A stretch of 64,000 nucleotides of DNA, from contig NZ_KE383909.1 of the NCBI RefSeq assembly GCF_000422725.1, positions 413,230 through 477,229 on the forward strand, read 5' to 3'. The position numbers and the translations under genes were made by a program. Of the stretch, positions 7,992 to 17,626 are shown in pieces. The notes beneath the pieces are model-generated. The model saw only the letters and a program-made list of their open reading frames with translations, had not been told where the DNA came from and ran no database searches. The stretch comes from Flavobacterium subsaxonicum WB 4.1-42 = DSM 21790. GTDB taxonomy: Bacteria > Bacteroidota > Bacteroidia > Flavobacteriales > Flavobacteriaceae. Numbering within the stretch: the first letter of the stretch is position 1; the number at the start of each line of letters is the position of its first letter.

Positions 7992-8843
7992 TTAATTATA
8001 CGATTTTTGATATTTTAAAGGAGTTTGTCCAGTAATTTCTTTAAAACATTGATGAAAGCTCGAAAAGTTTAAAAAACCACTTTCAAAGCAAATTTCCTTA
8101 ACTGTCATTCTTTTCTCGATAAGCATTTTGCAGGCATTTCCTATTCTTATTTCATTTACAAATTCAGAATATGTTTTGCCTGTTCTCAATTTAAAAAATT
8201 TACAAAATGAGGTACGGCTCATTTTTGCCTCATTAGCAATTTTATCAAGGCTAATTTTTTGACTATAATTTTTAAGGGTGTAATTATAAATTGCCTGCAT
8301 TCGGTCTCTTTCAGATTCCTGAAAATTTGCCCTAAAACCTAATGAGACCAATATCTGCGCCTTCATGCACTTACTGATTTCTAAAAGTACCTCAATTAGG
8401 TTTATTATTTTTTTGGGACCTTGCGACTCAATTACCTGTATGATTGATTTTGTAAGGCAATTATCAAAATTATCTTCTATTTGTATACCCCTTTTAGATT
8501 TTTCTATGACCCTGCTAATTTCCAGGTTTTCCGGCAGGTATAAAAAGTCTTTTCCCCAAAAGTTCTTATTAAAATGCACTACATACACCTCAATTTCCGA
8601 TTCCTTGTCCCGTTCGCTAAACTGCCAGTAATGCGGTAAATTGCTACCCACAAGTACAACATCACCACTTTTAAAATTTCTTATATTATCGCCAACAAAT
8701 TGCGTACCAGATCCCTTTTTAAAGTATATGAGTTCAATTTCTTCATGGTAATGCCACCAACTATTTATATCGGGCAAAATTTCTCTTTTGGCTGTGAATG
8801 ACCTGGTAGAGTTTGGGGAAATAGTAAGATGATGTGGTTTCAA
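7992..8843 (-). CDS. AraC-family transcriptional regulator
   Basis: A 283-residue regulator. The N-terminal half is a cupin-type sensing domain (WWHYHEEIELIYFKKGSG and a NFKSGDVVLVGSNLPHYW strand pair). The C-terminal 100 residues form the double helix-turn-helix of AraC/XylS proteins (SLDKIANEAKMSRTSFCKFF and VKEICFESGFLNFSSF). It lies between the GH95 gene and the susC promoter region and is transcribed away from susC. It is the only dedicated regulator in the sugar island, so it most likely senses a released sugar such as L-fucose and controls both flanks. The ligand is inferred from context only. Confidence 0.9.
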   Translation of the reverse strand: MKPHHLTISPNSTRSFTAKREILPDINSWWHYHEEIELIYFKKGSGTQFVGDNIRNFKSGDVVLVGSNLPHYWQFSERDKESEIEVYVVHFNKNFWGKDFLYLPENLEISRVIEKSKRGIQIEDNFDNCLTKSIIQVIESQGPKKIINLIEVLLEISKCMKAQILVSLGFRANFQESERDRMQAIYNYTLKNYSQKISLDKIANEAKMSRTSFCKFFKLRTGKTYSEFVNEIRIGNACKMLIEKRMTVKEICFESGFLNFSSFHQCFKEITGQTPLKYQKSYN

Positions 8844-9308
8844 CGATAACGATATTTTAAGCTAATTTAAGCATAAAATATGCATTTGATATTTTTGGGA
8901 TAATAAAACTTAATAATTGGATAATTTTTCAAAATTTAGATGCTCAAAAATGCCATTAATTTGTAAAAGTAATTAACGGTTTTTTAACATTATAAATGCG
9001 AATAATGTTTTTATCGCTTTAATAATACCATAAATTTTTTTAAGCAAAACAGTTGTTAAAAGGAAATATCCTCTAGCAGCAAATGATTGAAAATAAAGTT
9101 TTCATGTTAGGGTAGTTACCACTTGTATGCACAAAAGTGAAGCCATTAATCTAACATGAAGTAATGAAAAGATTGCGTTTTGTTAGCTATGTAAAGGATT
9201 TTTTTTAGCGCCTAACGTTTGACCTATTTACTAAAACGTTGTAGTGCACATTGTTGTGAAAGGCAACACTTAATTAATGTATTATCTATTTTAATTTAAT
9301 GTACAAGT
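8844..9308. other. intergenic control region between AraC gene and susC
   Basis: 465 nt of very A+T-rich DNA between divergent genes. No coding frame is convincing. It must hold promoters for both sides. I found no full TTTG-N19-TAnnTTTG match; TTAATTTG near 8955 is a one-mismatch -7 candidate. A separated palindrome at 9101-9160 is listed on its own. Confidence 0.5.
9101..9160. promoter_or_regulatory. separated 10-bp palindrome upstream of susC, possible operator
   Basis: TTCATGTTAG (9101-9110) and CTAACATGAA (9151-9160) are exact reverse complements 40 nt apart. Between them CCACTT and AAGTG make a smaller inverted repeat. The site is about 150 nt before susC and faces the AraC gene, so it is a candidate operator or a leader hairpin. 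Confidence 0.35.
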
Positions 9309-12300
9309 ATGATGAATCAATTACTCAAAGGAAATGTAGCGAAAGCAAAAGATAGTGCTTTGCAACCCTATCCTAATTTATGGCTGGTGTGTATAATAAC
9401 GCTCCTGTCATTTCCGGTTTTTGCACAACAGCAGGTTACTGGAAAAGTGGTCGCGGCAGATAACGCTAATGAAACGCTTATCGGCGCATCTGTACTTTCT
9501 AAAGCTACAAAAAATGTTGCTAATACCGACGACAGGGGAAGTTATTCTATTGCTGCTACAGCAACGGATACTTTGGTTTTTACTTATTTAGGTTTTGCTA
9601 CTAAAGAAGTGTATGTAAATGGAAAATCTGTTATTGATGTGTCATTAACACCCGACCAGCAAGTACTTGATGAAGTAGTCGTTGTAGGATACGGCACCCA
9701 AAAGAAAATTAACCTTACGGGCTCTGTATCAGCAATAGCATCGAAAGATTTAGAGAACAGGCCAATTACGCAGGCATCACAGGCTCTGTCAGGCCTAACG
9801 TCAGGAGTTGTAGTGTCTCAAACATCAGGCAGGCCAGGTAATGATGGTGCCAGTATAACCATCAGAGGACAAGGGTCTTATGGAGCAGGGGGTAGCCCAT
9901 TAGTAATTTTAGATGGTATCGCGGTATCACTTAACGATGTAGATCCTAATAATATAAAGAGTATTTCTGTACTTAAAGACGCAGCATCAGCGGCAATTTA
10001 TGGTAGCAGGGCTGCAAATGGTGTAATTATAATTGAGACAAAAAGGGGGCAGGCAGGGACTATGCAGGTTAATTATAACAGCTATGCAGGTTTTCAGAGT
10101 GCTGTAGCGTTGCCTGACTTTTTAGATTCTGCCGGGTATGCCGCAATGAGAAATGAAGCTAACGCAAATATGGGGCAGGCCGCTTCGTATACTGATGCTG
10201 ACATCGAAAAATTCCGCAATCAATCAGACCCTGACAATTACCCAAATGTTCCCCATTTAAAAAACCTGCTTAATTCAGGATCAGGCTTCCAGACTAACCA
10301 TAATCTTACCTTTATGGGTGGAAATGAAAAAACACGGTATTTGTTTTCTACTACTTATTTAGAACAAAACGGCCTCGTGGCTAAAAACGATTACAAAAAG
10401 TATAATTTTATGCTTAATGTAGACAGTAAAATAAAGGAGAATCTTACCCTTAAAGTAAATTTAATGGGATATACATCAGAAACCAACGAGCCTATACAAT
10501 CTGAAGGTGATATGATGAGCATTATAGGCTACGCTGTACGTGAAGGCCCTATTTACGCAGGCAGAAAGTCGGATGGTACTTATGGCTACCAGGATAATTA
10601 TAGCCCTGAAGCATGGGTAGATAGTAACTCATTTAAAAAGGGAACTAATAAAAACTTTTTAGGAAGCGGTGAATTGGCATGGCAACCTATAGAGGGGCTT
10701 ACCCTAAGTGGTAAAGCCGGCTATAACCTGTTTAGCTTCTATGATAAAAATTATTTGGCTGAAGTACAGTTTGATCAATATAAAACTATAGGCCCTAATA
10801 ATTTAAATGTATATTCAGGGCAGGGTACTCAGGTTACGTTACAGGCATTAGCTACTTATACTAAAACAATTAAAGACCACAGTTTTACGCTTCTGGGGGG
10901 CGCATCTCAGGAAAAATATTCTGACTGGAGCCTTAACGGTTACCGTAGGAACTTTCCAAATAACTTACTTAGCGAGCTTAATGCGGCCTCAGCTGAAGGC
11001 ATGACAACTTCAGGATCTGCATCAGAGTGGGCTATCAGGTCCTATTTTGGAAGGTTGAATTATTCTTTTGGCAACAAGTATTTATTTGAAGCTAATATAA
11101 GGACTGATGGTACATCGAGGTTTCCAAGCGAAGGCCGTTGGGGTGTATTCCCATCTTTTTCGGGAGGCTGGATCGTATCTGAAGAATCTTTCCTTAAAGA
11201 TAAATTATCATGGCTTCAAACTTTTAAGCTTCGTGCTTCATGGGGTAAGCTGGGCAATCAAAATGTAGGGTCATATCCTTACCAAAACAGGGTTAGCCTA
11301 GGGCAAAACTATTCTTTTGGGGGAGCTTTATTACCGGGTGCTGCTGTAACAACTACAAGTAATTCTGATATAACCTGGGAGAGTACAGCTACAACTGATT
11401 TTGGCTTGGATGCTAATTTTTTTGATGGAAAATTAGGGCTTGTTGCCGATTTTTTCAATAAAAAAACATCTGGTGTACTTTATGGGGTAACCACTTCATC
11501 AGTATTAGGTATGGGTACATCTCCGGTAAATGTAGGTGGTGTAAAAAATACAGGGTTTGAGGTTGCTCTTAACTATAGCCAACAAATAGGTAATCTTAAA
11601 ATAGGAATTAGCCCTAACTTCTCCTATATAAAAAATGAAGTTACGGAGTTATCTAGCGGACTTAGCGAAGATATTAATAGTAACTTGTTTGTAGGGCAGC
11701 CTATAGGTGTTATATATGGTTATGTTGCAGATGGCTTGTTTGTAAACCAGGATGATGTGTCAACATATCCATCACAGCCTTATGCAGCAGAACCGGGACT
11801 GGTTAGATACAAAGATATTAGCGGTCCGGATGGTGTTCCGGATGGTAAAGTGGATGCTACTTACGATAGGAAAGTTATAGGTAATACAATGCCAAAATAT
11901 ACTTACGGACTTAATTTAACAGCTAATTATCGAGGCTTTGATTTTGCTACACTACTGCAAGGGCTTGGCGGTTATGATAAACAATTATCTTCCTATCAGG
12001 CCTACGCATTTTATAATGGAGGACAGATACAACAGTGGCAGGCAGATAACCGTTGGACAGAAGCGAATCCTGACAGAAATGCATCATATCCTAAATTAAC
12101 CAGTCTTAATGGTGGTAGCGGTACTACGATGACATCTACATATTGGTTACGGAACGCAAGTTTTTTGAGGGTTAAAAATATACAAATTGGATATACTTTA
12201 CCAGATAGCCTGGTAAAAGATAAATTAAAAATGTCAAGACTGAGATTTTATATTGGGGGTCAAAATGTCCTTTCATTCAATCATTTTTATAAGGGTTGGG

Positions 12301-12374
12301 ACCCAGAAATGGGTGGTGGCAATTTTTATCCTATCACTAAAACATATACACTTGGCTTAAACGCATCTTTTTAA
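9309..12374 (+). CDS. susC: SusC/RagA-family TonB-linked outer membrane transporter
   Basis: A 1021-residue outer-membrane transporter. A signal peptide ends near residue 38 (SFPVFAQQ). A carboxypeptidase-like regulatory domain follows (QQVTGKVVAADNANETLIGA, about residues 40-120), then the SusC signature DEVVVVGYGTQKKINLTGSVS leading into the plug, and a 22-strand barrel ending in aromatic SF. SusC proteins import oligosaccharides using TonB energy with a SusD lid. susD starts 12 nt downstream. In this context the cargo is probably a fucose/galactose/xylose-containing oligosaccharide. The symbol is the family name; the exact glycan is inference. Confidence 0.93.
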   Translation: MMNQLLKGNVAKAKDSALQPYPNLWLVCIITLLSFPVFAQQQVTGKVVAADNANETLIGASVLSKATKNVANTDDRGSYSIAATATDTLVFTYLGFATKEVYVNGKSVIDVSLTPDQQVLDEVVVVGYGTQKKINLTGSVSAIASKDLENRPITQASQALSGLTSGVVVSQTSGRPGNDGASITIRGQGSYGAGGSPLVILDGIAVSLNDVDPNNIKSISVLKDAASAAIYGSRAANGVIIIETKRGQAGTMQVNYNSYAGFQSAVALPDFLDSAGYAAMRNEANANMGQAASYTDADIEKFRNQSDPDNYPNVPHLKNLLNSGSGFQTNHNLTFMGGNEKTRYLFSTTYLEQNGLVAKNDYKKYNFMLNVDSKIKENLTLKVNLMGYTSETNEPIQSEGDMMSIIGYAVREGPIYAGRKSDGTYGYQDNYSPEAWVDSNSFKKGTNKNFLGSGELAWQPIEGLTLSGKAGYNLFSFYDKNYLAEVQFDQYKTIGPNNLNVYSGQGTQVTLQALATYTKTIKDHSFTLLGGASQEKYSDWSLNGYRRNFPNNLLSELNAASAEGMTTSGSASEWAIRSYFGRLNYSFGNKYLFEANIRTDGTSRFPSEGRWGVFPSFSGGWIVSEESFLKDKLSWLQTFKLRASWGKLGNQNVGSYPYQNRVSLGQNYSFGGALLPGAAVTTTSNSDITWESTATTDFGLDANFFDGKLGLVADFFNKKTSGVLYGVTTSSVLGMGTSPVNVGGVKNTGFEVALNYSQQIGNLKIGISPNFSYIKNEVTELSSGLSEDINSNLFVGQPIGVIYGYVADGLFVNQDDVSTYPSQPYAAEPGLVRYKDISGPDGVPDGKVDATYDRKVIGNTMPKYTYGLNLTANYRGFDFATLLQGLGGYDKQLSSYQAYAFYNGGQIQQWQADNRWTEANPDRNASYPKLTSLNGGSGTTMTSTYWLRNASFLRVKNIQIGYTLPDSLVKDKLKMSRLRFYIGGQNVLSFNHFYKGWDPEMGGGNFYPITKTYTLGLNASF

Positions 12375-12386
12375 CATATAAATATC

Positions 12387-14018
12387 ATGAAAACTATAAA
12401 ATATAAATTTTTATCTCCGGCTAAAGCACTTTGTGTCATTACAATGTCCGTTCTTACTATTGGTTGTACAGAAGATTTTTTAGACAAGCAGCCGTTAGAT
12501 CAGATTTCTGATGCTACTTTTTGGAAAACTGAAAATGATGCTATGCTGGCGCTTACCGGTTGCTACAATATTGGTGCTTACTGGGCAGGTCAGGATTTTT
12601 TTAACGGCATTTCTTTACTATGGCTGGATCTTGCGGCAGGCGATGGATCGGAAAAAGAATTTTACCCCGACCATATGACTGATGGAACATTAAACTCAAG
12701 TTATTGGGTTACTGCTGCATATTGGTCAAACACTTACGGTAAGATATCTAAGTGTAATAATTTTTTGGATCATATTGATGCTGTACCAATGGATGAGGTA
12801 AAGAAAGCCATGATGAAAGCAGAGATACGCACCCTAAGGGCATATTGCTACTTTAACCTGGCCTTGTATTTTGGTAATGTGCCACTGTCAACCCATTTAT
12901 TAACAGTAGAGGAAGCGAATAACATACCGCAAACGTCAAGGGCAGATGTATGGGCTTTTGCAGAGCAGGAACTTGCAGCAAGTTATCCCGATTTACCATC
13001 TACCCGCCCTTCTAATGAAGATGGTCGTATTACAGCGGGTGCTTCATTAGCTTTTTTAGGACGTGTGCAAATGGCCGAGCAAAAATGGCATGATGCAGCA
13101 TTAACTTATAAGCAAATTATCGATAGCCAAGTTTACATTATTGATCAGGCGGGCTTTGCGCAATTGTTTTGGCAAACAGGTGAAAGCAGTAAGGAAGTAA
13201 TTTTTAGTACACAATATCAGCCAGATGTTTATGCCCAGGTTTTGCCACAGTACCTTTACCCTGAAACTTATGGAGGATGGCACCAATTTTCACCTTATAA
13301 TGAGTTAGTGCAGTCATATGAATGTACTGATGGTAAAACGATTGAACTATCACCACTTTATAACTCGAGCACTCCGTACGATAACAGGGATCCGAGGCTT
13401 GATTATACTATTATGATATCTGATAGAACTCAATTTAAAGGCGTTACCTACGTATCAAGGCCAGACTCATCGTCGCCCGATAGAATAAGCAGGTACAGCT
13501 GGAGCGGCTACTGCATTAACAAGCTAATGGATCCTACTTTTGATGGTAACCTAATGAACTATGGTGGTAATTTCCCGGTAGTGCGTTATCCTGAAGTTTT
13601 ACTCGGCTATCTTGAATCTAAGCTTGAGGCAGGTGAGGGTATTACACAGTCATTGTTAGATGAAACTGTAAACCTTATACGTAACAGGCCAACCGTAAAT
13701 ATGCCTGATGTTACCACTACGGATCCTAACGCAGTAAGAGAAATACTTCGTAGGGAACGTAAAGTAGAACTGGCTTTTGAAGGTATACATTATTACGATA
13801 TTTTACGTTGGGGTACGGCTGGACAAGAATTAAACAGGCAGTTTACAGGTATGAAGTTAACAAATACTCCTGAAAGCTATAGCGACTATCCGGTAGACAG
13901 TAATGGTTTTTACATCTATCAACGAAGGAATTTTATTGTGGGCGTAAACGAGCTTTGGCCCATACCACAAACAGAATTAAATATCAATAAAAACTTAGTT
14001 CAAAATCCGGGCTATTAA
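12387..14018 (+). CDS. susD: SusD/RagB-family glycan-binding outer membrane lipoprotein
   Basis: A 543-residue surface lipoprotein. The signal peptide ends in a lipobox LTIGC with the lipidated Cys at residue 27, followed by acidic residues typical of Bacteroidota surface export. SusD features are the TEDFLDKQPL start, TPR helices around LRAYCYFNLALYFGNVP, and the C-terminal motif RRERKVELAFEGIHYYDILRWG. It caps SusC and binds the oligosaccharide. It lies 12 nt after susC and is co-transcribed. A hairpin between it and the GH2 gene may set relative expression. Confidence 0.93.
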   Translation: MKTIKYKFLSPAKALCVITMSVLTIGCTEDFLDKQPLDQISDATFWKTENDAMLALTGCYNIGAYWAGQDFFNGISLLWLDLAAGDGSEKEFYPDHMTDGTLNSSYWVTAAYWSNTYGKISKCNNFLDHIDAVPMDEVKKAMMKAEIRTLRAYCYFNLALYFGNVPLSTHLLTVEEANNIPQTSRADVWAFAEQELAASYPDLPSTRPSNEDGRITAGASLAFLGRVQMAEQKWHDAALTYKQIIDSQVYIIDQAGFAQLFWQTGESSKEVIFSTQYQPDVYAQVLPQYLYPETYGGWHQFSPYNELVQSYECTDGKTIELSPLYNSSTPYDNRDPRLDYTIMISDRTQFKGVTYVSRPDSSSPDRISRYSWSGYCINKLMDPTFDGNLMNYGGNFPVVRYPEVLLGYLESKLEAGEGITQSLLDETVNLIRNRPTVNMPDVTTTDPNAVREILRRERKVELAFEGIHYYDILRWGTAGQELNRQFTGMKLTNTPESYSDYPVDSNGFYIYQRRNFIVGVNELWPIPQTELNINKNLVQNPGY

Positions 14019-14064
14019 TATAATAAATTGTTGGGTTAGTAAATAGAGTGATTGTAATGCAGTA

Positions 14065-14098
14065 TGCCCAGGGTGATGAGCCATTTCACCATTGGGCA
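14065..14098 (+). terminator. intercistronic hairpin between susD and GH2
   Basis: TGCCCA (14065-14070) pairs with TGGGCA (14093-14098) and GGTGA (14072-14076) with TCACC (14086-14090), giving an 11-bp interrupted stem with a 9-nt loop. No T tract follows, so an attenuator or an mRNA-stability element seems more likely than a full terminator. Confidence 0.45.
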
Positions 14099-14149
14099 GC
14101 TGCATTTATTAAATTATATATATTATAATCCTCGCATTAAACATAAAGA

Positions 14150-16591
14150 ATGAAAAAACTTACCGCGAAAAATACATTGCTTTTTTTATTTATACTTGGC
14201 ATTACCTGGATACCGGGCTTTAGCCAGATATCTTTTGGCGATGCAAAAAAGATAAATGATGGCTGGAAGTTTAACCTTGAAGATACCAGGAACGCCCAGG
14301 AAATTAAATTTGACGATAAAGAATGGCAGGCTATAGACCTTCCGCACGACTGGAGTATAAAAGGACAGCTTAGCCCTACACTTGCAAGTGCTACAGGCTA
14401 CCTTCCCGGAGGTATAGGCTGGTACCGTAAAAACCTTAACGTACCTGCTGCACAAAAAGGCCAGAAAGTATATTTATATTTTGAAGGCGTTTACAACAGG
14501 AGCGAAGTATTTGTAAACGGCCACTCTTTAGGAAAACGCCCTAACGGATATATTTCTTTTTCTTATGATGCTACACCATATATCAACTTTGGAGGAGACA
14601 ATACCATTGCTGTAAGGGTAGACCACAGCAAAAGTGCCGATTCCCGTTGGTATACAGGCTCTGGTATATACCGCAACGTGTGGGTAGTATATGCTAACCC
14701 TGTGCATATTGCACAATGGGGTGTGTATGCTTATCCTGAAGTTACTAAAGGTAATGGTGTACTTAATGTAGAGGTTGAAGTAGAAAACGGCTCATCGTCT
14801 AAAGAAAGTGTTACCGTTGTAAATGAACTTATTGGCCCTGACGGAAAATCAGTTGCTAAAAGCTCGCAGAAACTTACTGCTGCGGCTGGTAAAAACCAAA
14901 AGGTTACAACGCAGTTAAAAGTCAGCAACCCTAAGTTATGGGATTTAAATAATGCTAACCTGTACAAGTTAAAAACTACAGTACTTAAAGGCAGTAAACA
15001 AACAGATGCTACTACAACAACTACAGGTTTCCGCACATATACATTTGATGCCAATAAAGGTTTTGCCCTTAACGGTACATGGATGAAAGTTAAAGGGGTG
15101 TGTTTGCACCACGATGCCGGTGTGTTAGGGTCGGCAGTACCAAGGGATGTTTGGAAAACAAGGCTTAAAACCCTTAAAGAAATAGGTGTTAATGCTATAC
15201 GTACAAGCCACAACCCGGAGTCTCCTGATTTTTATGAGCTTTGCGACGAACTTGGCTTATTAGTGTTAAACGAAGCGTATGACGAGTGGGAATACCCTAA
15301 ACGTAAATGGCTTGAAGGCTGGAACTATGGTACGCCGGGCTACGAAGGAAATTCGGATATTTTTGCTGATTGGAGCGAAAAAGATTTAGAAGATATGGTA
15401 CGCCGTGACCGTAATCACCTTTCTGTATTTGCGTGGAGCATTGGTAATGAGGTTGATTACCCTAACGACCCGTACTCGCACCCAATACTTGATGGTACAA
15501 AAGCAATGGGCTTTACACAGGCTGCTTATGGCGGCTACAAAAAAGATGCCCCCGATGCTATGAGGCTTGGTGCTATTGCTAAACGCCTTGTTGCTGCGGT
15601 TAAAAAATATGACAAATCGCGACCTACTACAGCTGGCCTTGCAGGTGTAGCAATGAGTAATGAAACAGAATACCCGGGACTGCTTGATATTGCCGGTTAT
15701 AATTATACTGAAAGCCGTTACAAATCTGACCATGAAAAATATCCTAACAGGGTTATTTATGGTAGTGAGAACGTACATGATATTGAGCCATGGCTTGCTG
15801 TTGTAAACAACGACCATATTTTTGGACAGTTTCTTTGGACGGGTATTGATTACCTTGGCGAATCTGGCAGATGGCCATCAAGAGGTTTCTATTCAGGCCT
15901 TGTAGATTTTGCAGGCCGTATAAAACCAAGGGGTTATTTCCGTCAGTCATTATGGTCAGATACACCAATGGCATTTATCGGGACCTACATTCCGCGTCAA
16001 AAAGAAAAATCGCCAAGCAAAGATGCATGGCCTTTATGGAACTATGAGGCAGGACAAACAGTGCGCGTAGTTGCTTATACAAATGCTGCAAAAGCCCGTT
16101 TAGAACTTAACGGTAAAATAGTAGGCGAAGTTAAAAACTACGATAAAAATGTAGGCATCATCTCCTGGGATGTTCCTTATGCAGCGGGTAAGCTTGAAGT
16201 TATTGGCCTAAGTACCGACAACAAAGAAGTAAGCCGTTACGCAATAGCTTCATCAGCACAGCCTTATGCATTGGTAGTAAAAAATAAATCGGTTACTATA
16301 GATAAGCAAAAAGGTGTTGCCCAGATAATGGTTGATGTTGTAGATAAAGATGGCCTGCCTGTAATGCTAAGCGATAACGACATTACATGTACAATTAATG
16401 GCCCTGCAAGATTACTTGGCCTTGAAGCCGGTAACAATAGCGACATGACCGATTATACCGATAATGTACAACGTGCCTTTAACGGACACCTGTTAGCCTA
16501 CCTGCAAAGTACAGGCCAGGGTAATAAGGTTACTGTTACTTTTACGAGCCCGTGGCTACAGCCTGTTACAGTTACAGTTGATGTTAAGTAA
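14150..16591 (+). CDS. glycoside hydrolase family 2 (beta-galactosidase-like)
   Basis: An 813-residue secreted GH2 enzyme. A signal peptide runs to about residue 25 (GITWIPGFSQ). The sugar-binding jelly-roll domain contains LPHDWSIKG and RKNLNVP. An immunoglobulin-like domain leads into the TIM barrel with VNAIRTSHNPESPDFYELCD. The acid/base Glu is in WSIGNEVD (about 434) and the nucleophile Glu in YGSENVHD (about 540). C-terminal Ig-like domains resembling DUF4982 follow. The family includes beta-galactosidases, beta-glucuronidases and beta-mannosidases; galactosidase activity is inferred from the GH95/GH31 neighbours. It follows susD in the operon and ends 10 nt before the dehydrogenase gene. 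Confidence 0.88.
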   Translation: MKKLTAKNTLLFLFILGITWIPGFSQISFGDAKKINDGWKFNLEDTRNAQEIKFDDKEWQAIDLPHDWSIKGQLSPTLASATGYLPGGIGWYRKNLNVPAAQKGQKVYLYFEGVYNRSEVFVNGHSLGKRPNGYISFSYDATPYINFGGDNTIAVRVDHSKSADSRWYTGSGIYRNVWVVYANPVHIAQWGVYAYPEVTKGNGVLNVEVEVENGSSSKESVTVVNELIGPDGKSVAKSSQKLTAAAGKNQKVTTQLKVSNPKLWDLNNANLYKLKTTVLKGSKQTDATTTTTGFRTYTFDANKGFALNGTWMKVKGVCLHHDAGVLGSAVPRDVWKTRLKTLKEIGVNAIRTSHNPESPDFYELCDELGLLVLNEAYDEWEYPKRKWLEGWNYGTPGYEGNSDIFADWSEKDLEDMVRRDRNHLSVFAWSIGNEVDYPNDPYSHPILDGTKAMGFTQAAYGGYKKDAPDAMRLGAIAKRLVAAVKKYDKSRPTTAGLAGVAMSNETEYPGLLDIAGYNYTESRYKSDHEKYPNRVIYGSENVHDIEPWLAVVNNDHIFGQFLWTGIDYLGESGRWPSRGFYSGLVDFAGRIKPRGYFRQSLWSDTPMAFIGTYIPRQKEKSPSKDAWPLWNYEAGQTVRVVAYTNAAKARLELNGKIVGEVKNYDKNVGIISWDVPYAAGKLEVIGLSTDNKEVSRYAIASSAQPYALVVKNKSVTIDKQKGVAQIMVDVVDKDGLPVMLSDNDITCTINGPARLLGLEAGNNSDMTDYTDNVQRAFNGHLLAYLQSTGQGNKVTVTFTSPWLQPVTVTVDVK

Positions 16592-16601
16592 TTTGCCAAA
16601 T

Positions 16602-17615
16602 ATGAAATATATAATTTGTGAAAAACCCGGCGAATTTCTGCTTAAAGAAAAACCGGTTCCGAATAGAAGAAGTGGAGAATCGTTACTAAAAATCAAAAAA
16701 ATAGGGATATGTGGTACAGATATCCATGCCTTTGGTGGTACCCAGCCCTATTTTAATTATCCTAGGATATTAGGCCATGAACTGGCCGCAGAATATATAG
16801 AAGGTGGAGCGGAAGGTTTTAAACCTGGTGATAAATTAACTTTTATTCCGTACTTTCATTGTGGTAAATGTGTGGCATGCCGTAATGGCCTAACAAACTG
16901 TTGTGTTACTATGCAGGTTTTTGGTGTGCATATAGATGGCGGTATGGCAGAATATATCACTGTTGCTGATGATTACTTAATAAACGGCGAAGGTCTTGAT
17001 CATGAAGAGTTAGCCTTGGTTGAGCCACTTGCTATAGCATTACATGGTGTGCGTAGGGCAGGAGTTACAAATAAAGACACTGTGCTTGTTATGGGAGCCG
17101 GGCCTATAGGGTTGGGCTTAATTCACTTTGCTAAATTAAAGGGTGCAAAAGTGATCGTGTTTGATATTAATGAGCATCGCCTTAAGTTTTGTAAAGAAGT
17201 ACTTAAGATTAGCAATCTTATAAATCCGGTTAATGATGATGTAATAAAAAGGCTTAGTGAAATTACAAATGGCGATATGCCTAATGTAGTTTTTGATGCT
17301 ACGGGTAATGCAACTGTTATGAATTCAGGATTTAATTATCTTGCACATGGTGGGCGTTATGTATTGGTTGGGCTTCAAAACGGTGAGCTAAAATTTAACC
17401 ATCCTGACTTTCACAAACGGGAAGCAACGTTAATGAGTAGCCGTAATGCAACTAAAGAAGATTTTACTTATGTATTACAGTGTATCAAATCTGGTAGTAT
17501 AAACCCAAAACAATACATTACCCACAAGGGGAATTTTGATGATGTTGTACACTTATTTAATGATTGGATAAATCCTGAAAATAATGCTATTAAAGTAGTT
17601 ATCGATCTGGATTAA
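16602..17615 (+). CDS. zinc-binding alcohol dehydrogenase (LgoD/sorbitol-dehydrogenase type)
   Basis: A 337-residue medium-chain dehydrogenase. Catalytic-zinc residues are in GICGTDIHAFGG and GHELAAEY. The four structural-zinc cysteines are in HCGKCVACRNGLTNCC, and the NAD(P) Rossmann motif is GAGPIGLG near residue 163. I prefer the ATG at 16602 (MKYIICEKPGEF) over an in-frame start at 16578 inside the GH2 gene. Relatives include L-galactonate 5-dehydrogenase (LgoD/YjjN) and L-idonate, sorbitol and galactitol dehydrogenases. It is clustered with UxaB and UxaA homologues, so an LgoD-like step on L-galactonate or L-fuconate is a reasonable guess. Oxidation of free L-fucose is the alternative. 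Confidence 0.85.
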   Translation: MKYIICEKPGEFLLKEKPVPNRRSGESLLKIKKIGICGTDIHAFGGTQPYFNYPRILGHELAAEYIEGGAEGFKPGDKLTFIPYFHCGKCVACRNGLTNCCVTMQVFGVHIDGGMAEYITVADDYLINGEGLDHEELALVEPLAIALHGVRRAGVTNKDTVLVMGAGPIGLGLIHFAKLKGAKVIVFDINEHRLKFCKEVLKISNLINPVNDDVIKRLSEITNGDMPNVVFDATGNATVMNSGFNYLAHGGRYVLVGLQNGELKFNHPDFHKREATLMSSRNATKEDFTYVLQCIKSGSINPKQYITHKGNFDDVVHLFNDWINPENNAIKVVIDLD

Positions 17616-17626
17616 AAACATATATT

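Noticed and set aside
14186-15974. Long minus-strand ORFs antisense to the GH2 gene
   Set aside because: They are antisense frame shadows; the plus-strand gene has full catalytic motifs and normal length.
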